Of a DNA stretch of 64,000 nucleotides, positions 43,915 through 56,305 are shown piece after piece. Source of the DNA: Pantoea sp. (lineage in GTDB: Bacteria; Pseudomonadota; Gammaproteobacteria; Enterobacterales; Enterobacteriaceae); NCBI RefSeq assembly GCF_028283705.1, contig NZ_JAPWKD010000032.1, forward strand, positions 310,001 through 374,000. Direction: 5' to 3'. The translations under genes were made by a program, and so were the position numbers. Position 1 is the first letter of the stretch. The number at the start of each line of letters is the position of its first letter. The notes under the pieces are model-generated. The model was not told the DNA's origin. It saw only the letters and a list, made by a program, of their open reading frames with translations, and ran no database searches.

Positions 43915-45398
43915 GCCATCACCCCCAGCAGACGCGCGACGGTATCGCGATCCGAGTAATCCAGACGACGATTGCCGACGATCTGGTAATCTTCATGGCC
44001 CTTGCCAGCCACCAGCACGATATCGTTACTTTTGGCCTGCATAATGGCGTTAGTTACCGCCTGCGCGCGGCCAGCCACCACACGGGCGCGGCCCGGATCG
44101 AGCAGACCGGTCAAAATATCATTCACAATCGCCTGCGGATCTTCGCTGCGTGGGTTGTCATCGGTAATCACCACCACGTCAGCGAACTGTTCTGCGATGG
44201 CTCCCATCAGTGGGCGCTTACCTTTGTCGCGATCGCCGCCACAACCAAACAGGCACCACAGCTGGCCTTTGCAATGCAGGCGAGCGGCCTCCAGCGCTTT
44301 CTCCAGCGCATCGGGCGTATGGGCGTAATCCACCACTACGGTAGGTTTATCAGGTGCGCTAAAGACTTCCATGCGACCGGTCACCGGCAGTAACTGTGAC
44401 GCACTGCTGACCAGCGACGCCAGCGGATAATCCAGCGACAGCAGGGTTGCCAGCGCCAGCAGCAGATTGCTGACATTGAAAGCGCCCATCAGGCGGCTAT
44501 CGAACTCACCGTCGCCCCAGCTGGAGCTAAAGCGAATATGTGCGCCACCATCGTGATACGTCACTTGCGTGGCTTTCAGCCAGCGGCCATGACAGCCGGG
44601 TTGCAGGTTATCCTGCATGGTGACGGCAACGGCATCCGGCAGTTTGGCCAGCCAGCGGCGTCCGACTTCGTCATCCGCATTGATAATCGCCGCATCGACC
44701 TGATGTTCTGAGAACAGCAGCCATTTGGCAGATTCATAGCTCTGCATATCGCCGTGATAATCGAGGTGATCACGGCTCAGATTGGTGAATACCGCGGCGG
44801 CAAACGGCAGCGCGGCCACGCGATGTTGCACCAGACCGTGCGATGACACTTCCATCGCCGCCAGCGTTGCGCCCAGGCCAACCAGATCGTGCAGGACGTG
44901 CTGCACATCCACTGCGGAACCGGTGGTGTTTTCAGCTGGCACCAGACGACCGTACAGTCCATTACCGACGGTGCCCATTACGGCACCGGTTTCACCCAGC
45001 AGATTGGCCCACTGCGCAATCAACTGGGTGGTGGTGGTTTTACCGTTGGTGCCGGTGACACCAATTAATTTAAGCTTTTCAGCAGGCTGCTGATAAAAGC
45101 GTCCAGCCAGTGCCGAGAGACGCTGCGGCAACTGCGCAAGGTAGATAACCGGGACGCCATGCATCTCACGGATATCTCCATCGCTGGCCTCACCCTCGGC
45201 TTCGGCAATCACTGCCGCTACGCCCTGGGCAATAGCCTGCGGAATAAATCGACGTCCATCAGCATGATGGCCCGCCACGGCGATAAACAGATCGCCAGAA
45301 GCCGCAGAGCGGCTATCCAGTGTCATGTCACGGAGTGGACGCGCCGGCGCGCCCGGCACCCACGGGGCCAGTAAATCGCGCAGGTTACGATCTGTCAC
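43911..45398 (-). CDS. murE: UDP-MurNAc-L-Ala-D-Glu--meso-diaminopimelate ligase
   Basis: Adds meso-diaminopimelate. With the GTG start at 45398 it has 495 residues, exactly the E. coli length, beginning [16 protein letters not shown]. That GTG has a GAGG six bases upstream; the ATG at 45410 lies inside the Shine-Dalgarno region and is less likely. The P-loop is [12 protein letters not shown], the carbamylated lysine region is HGRWLK, and the DAP-specific motif is DDNPRSEDP. The 5' end overlaps the 3' end of ftsI by 14 bp. Confidence 0.97.
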   Translation of the reverse strand: MTDRNLRDLLAPWVPGAPARPLRDMTLDSRSAASGDLFIAVAGHHADGRRFIPQAIAQGVAAVIAEAEGEASDGDIREMHGVPVIYLAQLPQRLSALAGRFYQQPAEKLKLIGVTGTNGKTTTTQLIAQWANLLGETGAVMGTVGNGLYGRLVPAENTTGSAVDVQHVLHDLVGLGATLAAMEVSSHGLVQHRVAALPFAAAVFTNLSRDHLDYHGDMQSYESAKWLLFSEHQVDAAIINADDEVGRRWLAKLPDAVAVTMQDNLQPGCHGRWLKATQVTYHDGGAHIRFSSSWGDGEFDSRLMGAFNVSNLLLALATLLSLDYPLASLVSSASQLLPVTGRMEVFSAPDKPTVVVDYAHTPDALEKALEAARLHCKGQLWCLFGCGGDRDKGKRPLMGAIAEQFADVVVITDDNPRSEDPQAIVNDILTGLLDPGRARVVAGRAQAVTNAIMQAKSNDIVLVAGKGHEDYQIVGNRRLDYSDRDTVARLLGVMA

Positions 45399-47146
45399 TT
45401 GATTCCTCACTTCGGTTTTTCACCAACTCGTTCTTATCAATTACCGGTAGCGCATCGGGCTCGATGTTCATGGTACGCAGCACGCCGCCCATGATGGCAC
45501 CGAACACCGGCGCGGAGACCGCACCACCATAATATTTACCGGCCTGGGGATCGTTGATCACCACCACCAGCGCGAAACGAGGATGACTGGCAGGCGCAAC
45601 GCCCGCGGTATAAGCAATGTATTTATTGACGTAGCGCCCATCCGGTCCGACTTTTTTCGCGGTCCCGGTTTTAATCGCAATACGGTAGCCCTTGATGGCC
45701 GCCTTCACACCACCGCCACCGGGCAGCGCGACGCTTTCCATCATATGCATCACGGTTTTCACCAGTTCTTCCGGGAAAACACGCTCACCGGGTACCGGTG
45801 GATCAACTTTGGTAATCGACAGCGGGCGATAGACGCCATAGCTGCCAATGGTTGCGTAGACTCGCGCTAACTGTAACGGCGTTACCATTAGCCCGTAGCC
45901 GAAAGAGAAGGTGGCCCTCTCTATGTCAGACCACCGTTGTTTTTGAGGATATAAGCCACTGCTTTCTCCGACCAACCCCAAATTGGTCGGCTTACCCAGT
46001 CCAAAGCGCGCGTAAGTTTCTACGAGAGCTGAGGACGGCATCGCTAACGCCAGACGGGAAACCCCGACGTTACTCGACTTCTGCAGAACCCCGGTCAGGG
46101 TCAATTCGTTGTAACGCGCCACATCTTTGATCTCATGACCATTGATACGATAAGGCACGGTATTCAATACGCTGTTTTCTTTCACCACACCGCGTTGCAG
46201 GGCGGTCATCACCACCATCGGCTTCACAGTAGAACCCGGTTCGAAGATGTCGGTGATGGCGCGGTTACGCATCACATCTTTCGGTGTGTTGCCCAGATTG
46301 TTCGGGTTGTAGGCCGGGCTGTTGGCCATGGCCAGCACTTCACCGGTATTGACGTCCACCAGCACCGCCGAGCCCGATTCCGCTTTGTTGAAAGCCACCG
46401 CGTTATTCAGTTCGCGGTACACCAGCGCCTGCAAGCGTTCATCAATGCTCAGCGTCAGGTTATGGGCGGCACGGCTATCAACCGACGAGATATCTTCAAT
46501 CACGCGACCAAAGCGATCTTTACGCACGGTACGTTCACCGGGTTCACCGGTCAGCCATTTGTCGAAGCTTTTTTCTGTGCCTTCAATGCCCTGGCCGTCG
46601 ATATTGGTGAAGCCAATCAGATGTGCGGTAACCTGCCCCGCCGGGTAGTAACGGCGTGATTCTTCACGTAAATAGATACCCGGCAGTTTCAGTTTTGATG
46701 TAGTCGCCGATGGCCGGATTGACCTGACGTGCCAGATAGACAAAACGTCCTTTCGGATTGGCATTGATACGCGTGGAGAGTTGATCGAGTGGGATCGACA
46801 ATGCATCGGAAAGGGCTTTCCAGCGGCTGTCGAGGGAGACACCGCCGTGTTCATTCAATTCTTTTGGGTCGGCCCAGATGGCGTTCACCGGCACGCTGAC
46901 AGCCAGCGGTCGGCCCGCACGGTCGCTGATCATGCCACGGGCAGTCGGCACCGCCTGGACGCGCAGCGAACGCAGGTCGCCTTCTTTCACCAGTTTGTCA
47001 GGATTAATCACCTGCAACCAGGCCACCCGAGACAGCAGACCACCCAGTGCCAGTAAAATGCAGCCACACAGCAACGCAAAACGCCAGCTTACAAAGCTGG
47101 CCTTATCTTCCTAGCGTTTCAATTTAATCGCCCGTGCGGCTTTCAT
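45385..47146 (-). pseudogene. ftsI: ftsI (PBP3) with an amber codon and a frameshift, probably sequence errors
   Basis: The septal peptidoglycan transpeptidase PBP3. From the ATG at 47146 the frame reads MKAARAIKLKR and then TAG at codon 12 (47111-47113); E. coli has Gln there, and CAG to TAG is one base. After it the family sequence continues (EDKASFVSWRFALLCGC, the membrane anchor) to GDYIK. There a homopolymer A-run (46693-46696) shifts the frame, and LKLPGIYLREESRRYYP resumes and runs to the natural end. The transpeptidase motifs are intact: the catalytic Ser in EPGSTVKPMVVM, SSNVG and IKTGTAKK. Because ftsI is essential in Enterobacterales, error in the sequence is more likely than loss. 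Confidence 0.85.
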
Positions 47147-47174
47147 CGATGTATGGCCATCCGTTTGCGATTCC

Positions 47175-47495
47175 TTATTGCTGCACCACAATGTTTTCCT
47201 GCGAAGGATCGACATGCTGCATTTGCAGTTTGTCGGTTGCGATTCGTTCTACCCGGCTGTGGTCGCCGAGGGCGTTCTCTTCAAGAATCAGGTTGCGCCA
47301 TTCGATATCTAATGCGTCACGCTCCAGCACCAACTGTTCGCGTTCTGCCGTCAGACGACGCGTTTTGTGCGTCGTCGTCACCACCAGCATGGCGGAAACC
47401 AAAACTGCCACCAGTAACAGCACCGGGATCTTGCCAAAACGCAGCAAATCGCCACCGATGACTCCGGGCAGACCGTGGCGTTCGTTGCCGATCAT
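47175..47495 (-). CDS. ftsL: Cell division protein FtsL, in frame with the upstream rsmH reading frame
   Basis: A bitopic divisome protein forming the FtsQLB complex. Starting at the ATG at 47495 it has 106 residues, shorter at the N-terminus than E. coli (121). One membrane span ([20 protein letters not shown]) is followed by the leucine-zipper-like coiled coil and the highly conserved [20 protein letters not shown] and [13 protein letters not shown]. In E. coli the rsmH stop overlaps the ftsL ATG. Here no stop exists and RsmH reads straight through ([14 protein letters not shown]) into FtsL, an apparent fusion. One extra C near 47497-47502 would explain it. Confidence 0.85.
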   Translation of the reverse strand: MIGNERHGLPGVIGGDLLRFGKIPVLLLVAVLVSAMLVVTTTHKTRRLTAEREQLVLERDALDIEWRNLILEENALGDHSRVERIATDKLQMQHVDPSQENIVVQQ

Positions 47496-48353
47496 GACGG
47501 CAGTCCTTTCAGCAATACGCAACACGGAACTCCGTGCGCGTGGGTTTTCAGCGACTTCGGCGTCTCCCGGCACCAGTTTGCCGAGGGTTTTTAGCTCCCG
47601 ACCACCCAGCGCTTTCAGCTGCGTTTCGGTCATCGGAATACCAGCCGGCACCTGCGGACCACGACTTTGATCGCGCATAAAACGTTTCACCAGGCGATCT
47701 TCCAGTGAATGGAAGCTGATCACTGACAGCCTGCCGCCAGGTGCCAGCACCGACAATGCCCCTTTCAGCGCGATGTCGATCTCTTCCAGTTCGCTGTTGA
47801 TCCAGATACGAATCGCCTGAAAGCTGCGGGTCGCCGGGTGCTTAACAATGGCCTGGGCGATGCGTTTGGCGAACCGCTCCTCGCCGAAGGTTTTCAGTAC
47901 CCAGGCGATGTCTTCGGCGTCCGGCCTTCAGCAGCCATTCGGCGGCGGACAGGCCTCGGGTGGTGTCCATCCGCATATCCAGCGGTCCGTCGCGCATAAA
48001 TGAGAAATCCCCGCAGCGGATCGTCCAGCTGCGGCGACGAAACGCCCAAATCCAGTAGAACGCCGTCAATTTTTCCGTTCAGACCGCGCTCGGTCACGTA
48101 CTCTGCCAGCGCCGAAAACGGCCCGTGGACGATCGAGAAGCGCGGATCTTTTATCTCAGCGGCTGCGGCTATGGCTTGCGGATCGCGATCTATCGCCAGT
48201 AGCTGCCCGTTCGCGCCAAGGCGGGACAGGATCAGACGGGAATGACCACCGCGACCGAAAGTGCCGTCAATGTATATGCCATCGGGGCGTGATGTTCAGG
48301 CCGTTAACCGCTTCATCCAGCAAGACGGTGGTATGTAGATAAGTTTCCTGCAT
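47496..48353 (-). pseudogene. rsmH: rsmH (mraW), 16S rRNA m4C1402 methyltransferase, with multiple indels
   Basis: It begins [20 protein letters not shown], and the frame breaks three times. There is an extra base in the G-run at 48284-48287, after which [12 protein letters not shown] continues. Another extra base lies at 48005-48015, before the conserved [17 protein letters not shown] third lies near 47921-47926, before [20 protein letters not shown]. In addition about 28 residues (84 bp) present in E. coli between AIV and KHPATR are missing at about 47845, without a frame change. The last part, [20 protein letters not shown] to SSVLRIAER, is intact but runs on into ftsL. RsmH is not essential in E. 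coli, so true decay is possible, but the neighbouring ftsI lesions argue for error. It starts two bases after mraZ. Confidence 0.85.
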
Positions 48354-48355
48354 AG

Positions 48356-48814
48356 CTATAGCGACAAGTCCTGCAACCGCTCAGATAAAGGCTCCTGAGC
48401 CGACTGTTCTGCGTCAATATCGTCCTTAACTTGTTGATACCAGGTCTGTTCATCCCACAATTCAAACTTGTTGAACTGTCCAACCAGCATCACTTCTTTG
48501 GTCAGCCCGGCATGGAGCCGTAATGTTTGCGCGATTAACAACCGACCGGCACCGTCCATCTGACATTCGCTGGCATGACCCAGCAGCAAACGCTGAACAC
48601 GGCGTTCGGCGGGATTCATGCTCGACAAGCGCGACAGCTTTTGTTCGATGGTTTCCCATTCCGGCAGAGGGTAAAGCAACAGGCATGGCTGGTGAAGGTC
48701 AATGGTACAGACCATCAAGCCCTCCGTTTCCTCGATCAGCTTTTCCCGATAACGGGTCGGCACGGCGAGCCTGCCTTTGCTGTCGAGATTGACTAACGTT
48801 GCCCCACGGAACAT
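48356..48814 (-). CDS. mraZ: MraZ, transcriptional regulator of the dcw cluster
   Basis: An AbrB/SpoVT-like DNA-binding protein that represses its own dcw promoter in E. coli. It has 152 residues as in E. coli. Two MraZ domains are present, each with a DxxGRLxxP-type motif: [13 protein letters not shown] near the N-terminus and [13 protein letters not shown] near residue 85. It is the first gene of the division cluster. Ten-base direct repeats that match its binding site lie 30-55 bp upstream of its start. Confidence 0.97.
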   Translation of the reverse strand: MFRGATLVNLDSKGRLAVPTRYREKLIEETEGLMVCTIDLHQPCLLLYPLPEWETIEQKLSRLSSMNPAERRVQRLLLGHASECQMDGAGRLLIAQTLRLHAGLTKEVMLVGQFNKFELWDEQTWYQQVKDDIDAEQSAQEPLSERLQDLSL

Positions 48815-48844
48815 GCCAGCCTCACCCCTCAGATACCCTTTTTC

Positions 48845-48869
48845 ACCACTTTATCCCACATTTTACCAC
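48845..48869 (-). promoter_or_regulatory. MraZ-binding direct repeats
   Basis: On the minus strand GTGGT, GTGGG and GTGGT follow each other at exact 10-bp spacing (ending at 48869, 48859 and 48849). This matches the three TGGG-type repeats with 5-nt spacers bound by MraZ in E. coli. They lie immediately downstream of the promoter at 48876-48905. Confidence 0.8.
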
Positions 48870-48875
48870 GAAAAG

Positions 48876-48905
48876 AGTTTACGGAGCCGATGAAATCCTT
48901 GTCAA
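48876..48905 (-). promoter_or_regulatory. Main promoter of the dcw cluster (Pmra)
   Basis: Minus-strand TTGACA, an 18-nt spacer and TAAACT form a strong sigma-70 promoter about 60 bp before the mraZ start. Its start point falls at the MraZ repeats, so bound MraZ would block it. Confidence 0.8.
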
Positions 48906-49304
48906 GCCGCAACGGCAAGTGAATATCACTCTTTACAGCGGGTGAAATTATTTGGCGGTGGGAATAAGAAGGTCGTGAATGGCAAAATAAAAATTAACCT
49001 GATGAATAATGGAATAAAAATTTTCACGTATTGAAAAGCGGCGAAAAATAAAGCGCTTTATCGCGTTTTGATAAATATCTGACGATATGCGACAGCGGCT
49101 GCATTTTAGGGGATTTCCTAAAGGAAGCCCAGCACCATCGCGACAGCTCTGCTACCAGCAGATGCCGAAGATGTAAACAAATAAGAAAAGGTAGTGCGCT
49201 TAATTTGTTAGCAAGGTCGACGAGAATTTACGCTTTTTTACGTGAAAGGTTGCGGGGGAAATTAAAAGCATGATGAATAAAGTGGGCAGCACGCCGCCCA
49301 TCAT
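48906..49304. other. cra-mraZ intergenic region without a recognised gene
   Basis: About 400 bp, AT-rich in its middle, upstream of Pmra and downstream of cra. A weak GGGCGGC/GCTGCCC hairpin just after the cra stop may end cra transcription. No open frame with homology or any RNA gene could be supported. Confidence 0.5.
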
Positions 49305-50315
49305 TCATTTTATCCGGCGGCTTAATTGCCCACGACGGAATAAATTACGGCGAATTCGGGTTAAACCTGGCTTCGGCTTTCGCGGTTCATCCAGCGAGGC
49401 TAAAACCAGTTCCAGAACGCGCTCGGCAACATCACGATGACGCTGTCCCACCGCCAACACCGGACACTCAAGGAAATCCAGTAACTCGTGGTCGCCAAAA
49501 GTGGCAATCGCCAGATCGGTGGGCAACCGCCCGTCACGTTTCAGCGTGACATCCATAACGCCCTGCAACAGACCGAAGGAAGTGGTGAACAAGGCCTCCG
49601 GCATCGGGTGATCTTCCAGATACTTCTCGAACAGGGCCGCTGCCGCAGTACGTTCAAAGCTATTGCAGTAGATATAATCAATCGGGCGTTCGTCGTCCTT
49701 CCATGCTTCACGGAAGCCCATTTCACGCAGGAAACTCACCGACAACTCCGGCAGTGCTCCAAGGAACAGCACATTTTTCACCGGTAGCTGACGCAATTCA
49801 GCGGCAAGCTGATGAGCATCATCCTGATCGGCACCCACCACGCTGGTAAAATGTTCACGATCCAGCGCGCGATCCAGCGCAATGATCGGCAGTGGATCGT
49901 TGATCCAGCGCTGATAAAACGGATGCTCTGGCGGCAACGAGGTGGAGACGATGATCGCATCTACCTGACGCTGCAACAAATGTTCGATGCAACGCATTTC
50001 ATTGTCAGGCTGATCTTCCGAGCAGGCGATCAGCAGCTGGTAGCCACGCTGGCGCGCCTGACGCTCAAGATAGTTCGCGATACGCGTATAGCTGGTATTT
50101 TCCAGATCGGGGATCACCAGGCCAATTGAACGGGTACGTCCAGCACGCAAGCCCGCCGCCACGGCATTCGGGTGATAATTGTACTCACGCACCACCGCCA
50201 TCACTTTCTCGACGGTTTTGTCGCTGACACGATATTGCCGCGCTTTGCCATTAATGACGTAGCTGGCCGTGGTGCGCGACACGCCAGCCAGGCGCGCGAT
50301 TTCATCCAGTTTCAC
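49305..50315 (-). CDS. cra: Catabolite repressor/activator Cra (FruR)
   Basis: A LacI-family global regulator of carbon flow that responds to fructose 1-phosphate (or 1,6-bisphosphate). It has 336 residues (E. coli 334). The N-terminal LacI helix-turn-helix reads [20 protein letters not shown] and the hinge [21 protein letters not shown]. The periplasmic-binding-like ligand domain follows. The start is GTG, as in E. coli. It is located between ilvH and mraZ, the conserved position. Confidence 0.96.
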   Translation of the reverse strand: MKLDEIARLAGVSRTTASYVINGKARQYRVSDKTVEKVMAVVREYNYHPNAVAAGLRAGRTRSIGLVIPDLENTSYTRIANYLERQARQRGYQLLIACSEDQPDNEMRCIEHLLQRQVDAIIVSTSLPPEHPFYQRWINDPLPIIALDRALDREHFTSVVGADQDDAHQLAAELRQLPVKNVLFLGALPELSVSFLREMGFREAWKDDERPIDYIYCNSFERTAAAALFEKYLEDHPMPEALFTTSFGLLQGVMDVTLKRDGRLPTDLAIATFGDHELLDFLECPVLAVGQRHRDVAERVLELVLASLDEPRKPKPGLTRIRRNLFRRGQLSRRIK

Positions 50316-50456
50316 GATGACACCTTAATTCCTGATTAGCCATGCTGGCGAAAATGTCCGCAGAGTAGCTAAGGGTAAAACATTTGTAACATCTAACCGC
50401 AGAAAACTACGCTGAGCAACCGCTTTTATCCGCCGGGGTGTGCAAGCGCATAAAAT

Positions 50457-50482
50457 AAAAAAACCCGGCATTCCGCCGGGTT
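50457..50482 (-). terminator. Terminator of ilvIH
   Basis: The stem AACCCGGC/GCCGGGTT region with a short loop is followed on the minus strand by seven T residues, 30 bp after the ilvH stop codon. Confidence 0.85.
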
Positions 50483-50512
50483 AGCATTGAGACTCAATCT
50501 GGGCAGTGACAA

Positions 50513-51004
50513 TTAACGCATGATGCGCTCGCCACGCGCCACGCCGACGATACCGGAGCGCGCCACTTCCACGATTTCCGCGACGTCGCGGACGGTGTTC
50601 AGGAACGCATCCAGTTTGTCGCTGGTGCCCGCCAGCTGAACCGTGTACAGCGTCGGCGTCACATCGATGATCTGCCCACGGAAAATTTCCGCGCTACGCT
50701 TCACTTCTTCGCGGCCATAACCGGTAGCCTGGATTTTCACCAGCATGATTTCACGTTCAACGTAGGCACCCTGCCCCAGTTCGCTGACACGTAACACGTC
50801 CACTAGCTTATGCAGTTGCTTCTCGATCTGCTCCAGCACCTTGGCATCGCCGACGGTTTGAATCGTCATGCGGGACAGGGTGGGATCGTCAGTCGGGGCG
50901 ACCGTCAGACTTTCGATGTTGTAGCCACGCTGCGAAAACAGCCCAATCACGCGGGACAATGCGCCGGATTCGTTCTCCAGCAGTACCGATAAAATGCGAC
51001 GCAT
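50513..51004 (-). CDS. ilvH: Acetolactate synthase isozyme III small (regulatory) subunit
   Basis: The regulatory subunit that gives valine feedback inhibition to AHAS III. It has 163 residues as in E. coli. The N-terminal ACT domain contains [20 protein letters not shown], with the valine-site Gly and Asn in [11 protein letters not shown]. The start at 51004 ([12 protein letters not shown]) fits E. coli; an upstream frame overlaps ilvI. The ilvI stop lies two bases upstream. Confidence 0.97.
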   Translation of the reverse strand: MRRILSVLLENESGALSRVIGLFSQRGYNIESLTVAPTDDPTLSRMTIQTVGDAKVLEQIEKQLHKLVDVLRVSELGQGAYVEREIMLVKIQATGYGREEVKRSAEIFRGQIIDVTPTLYTVQLAGTSDKLDAFLNTVRDVAEIVEVARSGIVGVARGERIMR

Positions 51005-51006
51005 AA

Positions 51007-52731
51007 TTATGTCCTCTCCGTTTTGCTCAACCACATCTCGTCCATACCGCCACCACGAATCTGCATCGGGTAAACGTGCTCGCTGCCATCCACGGTCACA
51101 TCCACAAACACCAGACGCCCTTTCGCCAGGGTCTCCAGCGCCTGCGTCAGTTTCTCTTCCAGCTCGGCCGGATGCTGAATGGCGATCCCCACGTGGCCAT
51201 AAGCCTCAGCGAGACGCACGAAGTCCGGCAGTGATTCCATATAGGATTGCGAATGGCGGCCAGAGTAGATCATGTCCTGCCACTGCTTCACCATGCCGAG
51301 GAAGCGGTTGTTCAGGTTCAGCACCAGCACAGGCAAATCGTATTGCAGCGCGGTCGAGAGCTCCTGAATGTTCATCTGGATACTGCCGTCACCGGTGACA
51401 CAGATAACGGTTTCTTCCGGCAGCGCCATTTTCACACCCAGCGCGGCAGGCAGGCCAAAGCCCATGGTGCCGAGGCCACCGGAGTTGATCCAGCGACGCG
51501 GCTTATCAAACTGATAATACAGCGCAGCAAACATCTGGTGCTGACCGACATCTGACGTGACGTAAGCCTCGCCTTTGGTCAAACGCCAGATGGTTTCGAT
51601 AACCGCCTGCGGTTTGATTTTGTCGCTGGTGCGATCAAATTCGAGGCATTTGCGGCTGCGCCAGCCGTCAATGCGTTGCCACCAGTCACGCAGGCTGTCG
51701 AGCTCCTGCTTCACGTCGGTCTGTGCCAGCAACTCCAGCATTTGCGACAGCGTTTGTTTCGCATCGCCAACAATAGGGATATCGGCCGCGACGGTTTTGG
51801 AGATCGAAGTTGGATCAACGTCGATATGCATCACCGTAGCGTTCGGGCAATATTTCGCCAGGTTGTTGGTGGTGCGGTCATCGAAGCGCACACCGATGCC
51901 GAAAATCAGATCGGCGTTGTGCATGACCATGTTGGCTTCATAGGTGCCGTGCATGCCGAGCATACCCACGCACTGGCGATGCGTACCCGGGAAGGCACCC
52001 AATCCCATCAGGGAAGTGGTCACCGGAATGTTCAGCGTTTCCGCCAGTTGCAGCAGTTCCGCTTCACAACCCGAGGTAATGGCACCGCCACCCACGTACA
52101 TCACCGGATTATGCGCCGCCAGCAGCGTCTGCAATGCGCGCTTAATCTGTCCCTTGTGGCCCTGAATCGTCGGGTTGTAGGAACGCATGCTGACCGATTC
52201 CGGCCAGACGTAGGGCAGCTTATTGGCCGGGTTAAGAATATCTTTCGGCAGATCGATGACCACTGGACCCGGACGCCCACTGGACGCCAGCCAGAAGGCT
52301 TTCTTGATCACGGTGGGGATTTCTTCGGTGCTTTTCACCAGGAAGCTGTGCTTCACCACCGGACGGGAAATCCCGACCATGTCGCACTCCTGGAAAGCGT
52401 CATAACCGATCAGCGAAGAAGGCACCTGACCCGACAGCACCACCATCGGGATGGAGTCCATATAGGCAGTCGCGATGCCGGTAATGGCATTGGTGGCACC
52501 CGGGCCGGAAGTCACCAGCACGACGCCAACTTCGCCAGTGGCGCGCGCCAGGCCGTCAGCCATATGCACAGCGCCCTGCTCATGGCGAACTAATACGTGG
52601 TCGATACCGCCGACCGTTTGCAGAGCGTCATAAATATCGAGCACCGCTCCGCCCGGATAACCGAATACCTGCTTAACGCCCTGATCGATTAACGAACGGA
52701 CGACCATTTCGGCTCCTGACAACATCTCCAT
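51007..52731 (-). CDS. ilvI: Acetolactate synthase isozyme III large (catalytic) subunit
   Basis: A thiamine diphosphate-dependent enzyme that condenses two pyruvates (or pyruvate and 2-oxobutyrate) in branched-chain amino acid synthesis. It has 574 residues as in E. coli. The catalytic Glu is Glu51 in [13 protein letters not shown]. The central FAD-binding segment is visible, and the ThDP motif runs from [17 protein letters not shown] to [10 protein letters not shown]. The ATG at 52731 gives [14 protein letters not shown] as in E. coli; the frame stays open 31 codons upstream without homology. Lrp control is expected from E. coli. Confidence 0.97.
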   Translation of the reverse strand: MEMLSGAEMVVRSLIDQGVKQVFGYPGGAVLDIYDALQTVGGIDHVLVRHEQGAVHMADGLARATGEVGVVLVTSGPGATNAITGIATAYMDSIPMVVLSGQVPSSLIGYDAFQECDMVGISRPVVKHSFLVKSTEEIPTVIKKAFWLASSGRPGPVVIDLPKDILNPANKLPYVWPESVSMRSYNPTIQGHKGQIKRALQTLLAAHNPVMYVGGGAITSGCEAELLQLAETLNIPVTTSLMGLGAFPGTHRQCVGMLGMHGTYEANMVMHNADLIFGIGVRFDDRTTNNLAKYCPNATVMHIDVDPTSISKTVAADIPIVGDAKQTLSQMLELLAQTDVKQELDSLRDWWQRIDGWRSRKCLEFDRTSDKIKPQAVIETIWRLTKGEAYVTSDVGQHQMFAALYYQFDKPRRWINSGGLGTMGFGLPAALGVKMALPEETVICVTGDGSIQMNIQELSTALQYDLPVLVLNLNNRFLGMVKQWQDMIYSGRHSQSYMESLPDFVRLAEAYGHVGIAIQHPAELEEKLTQALETLAKGRLVFVDVTVDGSEHVYPMQIRGGGMDEMWLSKTERT

Positions 52732-53404
52732 TTTCTGCCTCCAGGCTTGAGGAACTGAATCCACTGACGACCGCTTTCCGGCGCGCCACTTGCATCCTGC
52801 CCCATATTCGCCAATTAAGATCAAAACCTTATGTTTATGCTCAGAAGAGGGAAGTCATTTCCACCTTCCAGGTACAGGGAAATCTACTTGAGTTCATTCT
52901 TTTGAGAGTAGGTCGATTACCATAACCGCAGAAAACCCGGCAGGCAAACGCCGCAACGCCGTACCGTGCTGATGATGGCAGTAAAGGCACTAAGGGGTGA
53001 TAATCGCTTGCGAGGATTAAACTAATGCCAGCACTGAAGGGCAGAGGATAATGCTGGTCTGGTGATTATTTCCAGCGAGTTATAAGAAATATACGATGCA
53101 TATTTTGCAACGTTCCAGCCCACAATCTTACCCGCCAATTAATTTCTGGCGTGATTATCTTTAAAATCTGTCTCTCACATGAGAATCGTCTAAACAACCC
53201 GGTGAATACTGACTTATTGCCAGAGAAACAACCCGTAAAAAACACCTAAAAATCATTATGTTAAAATTAACATTCATTTTTAAAACTTTTTTTAAGCGGA
53301 TTCAGCTAACCCATCCCCCCTTAATATTTGTTTTTCCTCTGAACAAGCGGATTATCACAGCAGATCCGCCTTAAGCACATCGGGAAATAACCTTTCACTT
53401 ATGG
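52732..53404. other. ilvI-leuL intergenic region, no leuO
   Basis: About 670 bp between the divergent ilvIH and leu operons. In E. coli this interval also holds leuO (a LysR-type regulator of about 314 residues), but no LeuO-like helix-turn-helix or other homologous segment is visible here in any frame. The right part (53240-53340) is strongly AT-rich with A/T runs, as expected for curved DNA bound by Lrp or H-NS. Confidence 0.6.
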
Positions 53405-53433
53405 TTGACATCGTCGGCCTTTCTCAGTATCAA
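53405..53433 (+). promoter_or_regulatory. Promoter of the leuLABCD operon
   Basis: TTGACA, a 17-nt spacer and TATCAA lie about 34 bp before the leuL start codon; this is a near-consensus sigma-70 promoter. Confidence 0.8.
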
Positions 53434-53466
53434 TATGTGCAGCACTCAATTTACGAGGTTTGATCC

Positions 53467-53550
53467 ATGTCCCGTTCTTTCCGTCTACTTGGTCTACTAC
53501 TAAACGCATCCTCATTGCGCGGTAGACTCGTGGGCGGAATCGACAACTGA
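53467..53550 (+). CDS. leuL: leu operon leader peptide
   Basis: A 27-residue leader peptide, MSRSFRLLGLLLNASSLRGR and seven more residues, similar to E. coli LeuL. Five leucine codons fall within six positions (RLLGLLL), the three in a row being CUA, a rare codon in enterics. A ribosome slowed here at low charged leucyl-tRNA allows the antiterminator and so leuABCD expression. An attenuator terminator follows 26 bp after the stop. Confidence 0.92.
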   Translation: MSRSFRLLGLLLNASSLRGRLVGGIDN

Positions 53551-53576
53551 TTCGAACCTGCAGAAAGTTTAAAAAA

Positions 53577-53602
53577 ACCCGCGCCATGCGCGGGTTTTTT
53601 TA
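53577..53602 (+). terminator. leu attenuator terminator
   Basis: The stem ACCCGCGC/GCGCGGGT with a short loop is followed by seven T residues, between leuL and leuA. It is the regulated terminator of transcription attenuation. Confidence 0.88.
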
Positions 53603-53644
53603 TGCTCGTAGCACCGGCGAAGTTAATGCATAAGGAAGATTACG

Positions 53645-56301
<2,657 letters not shown>

Positions 56302-56305
56302 AAAA

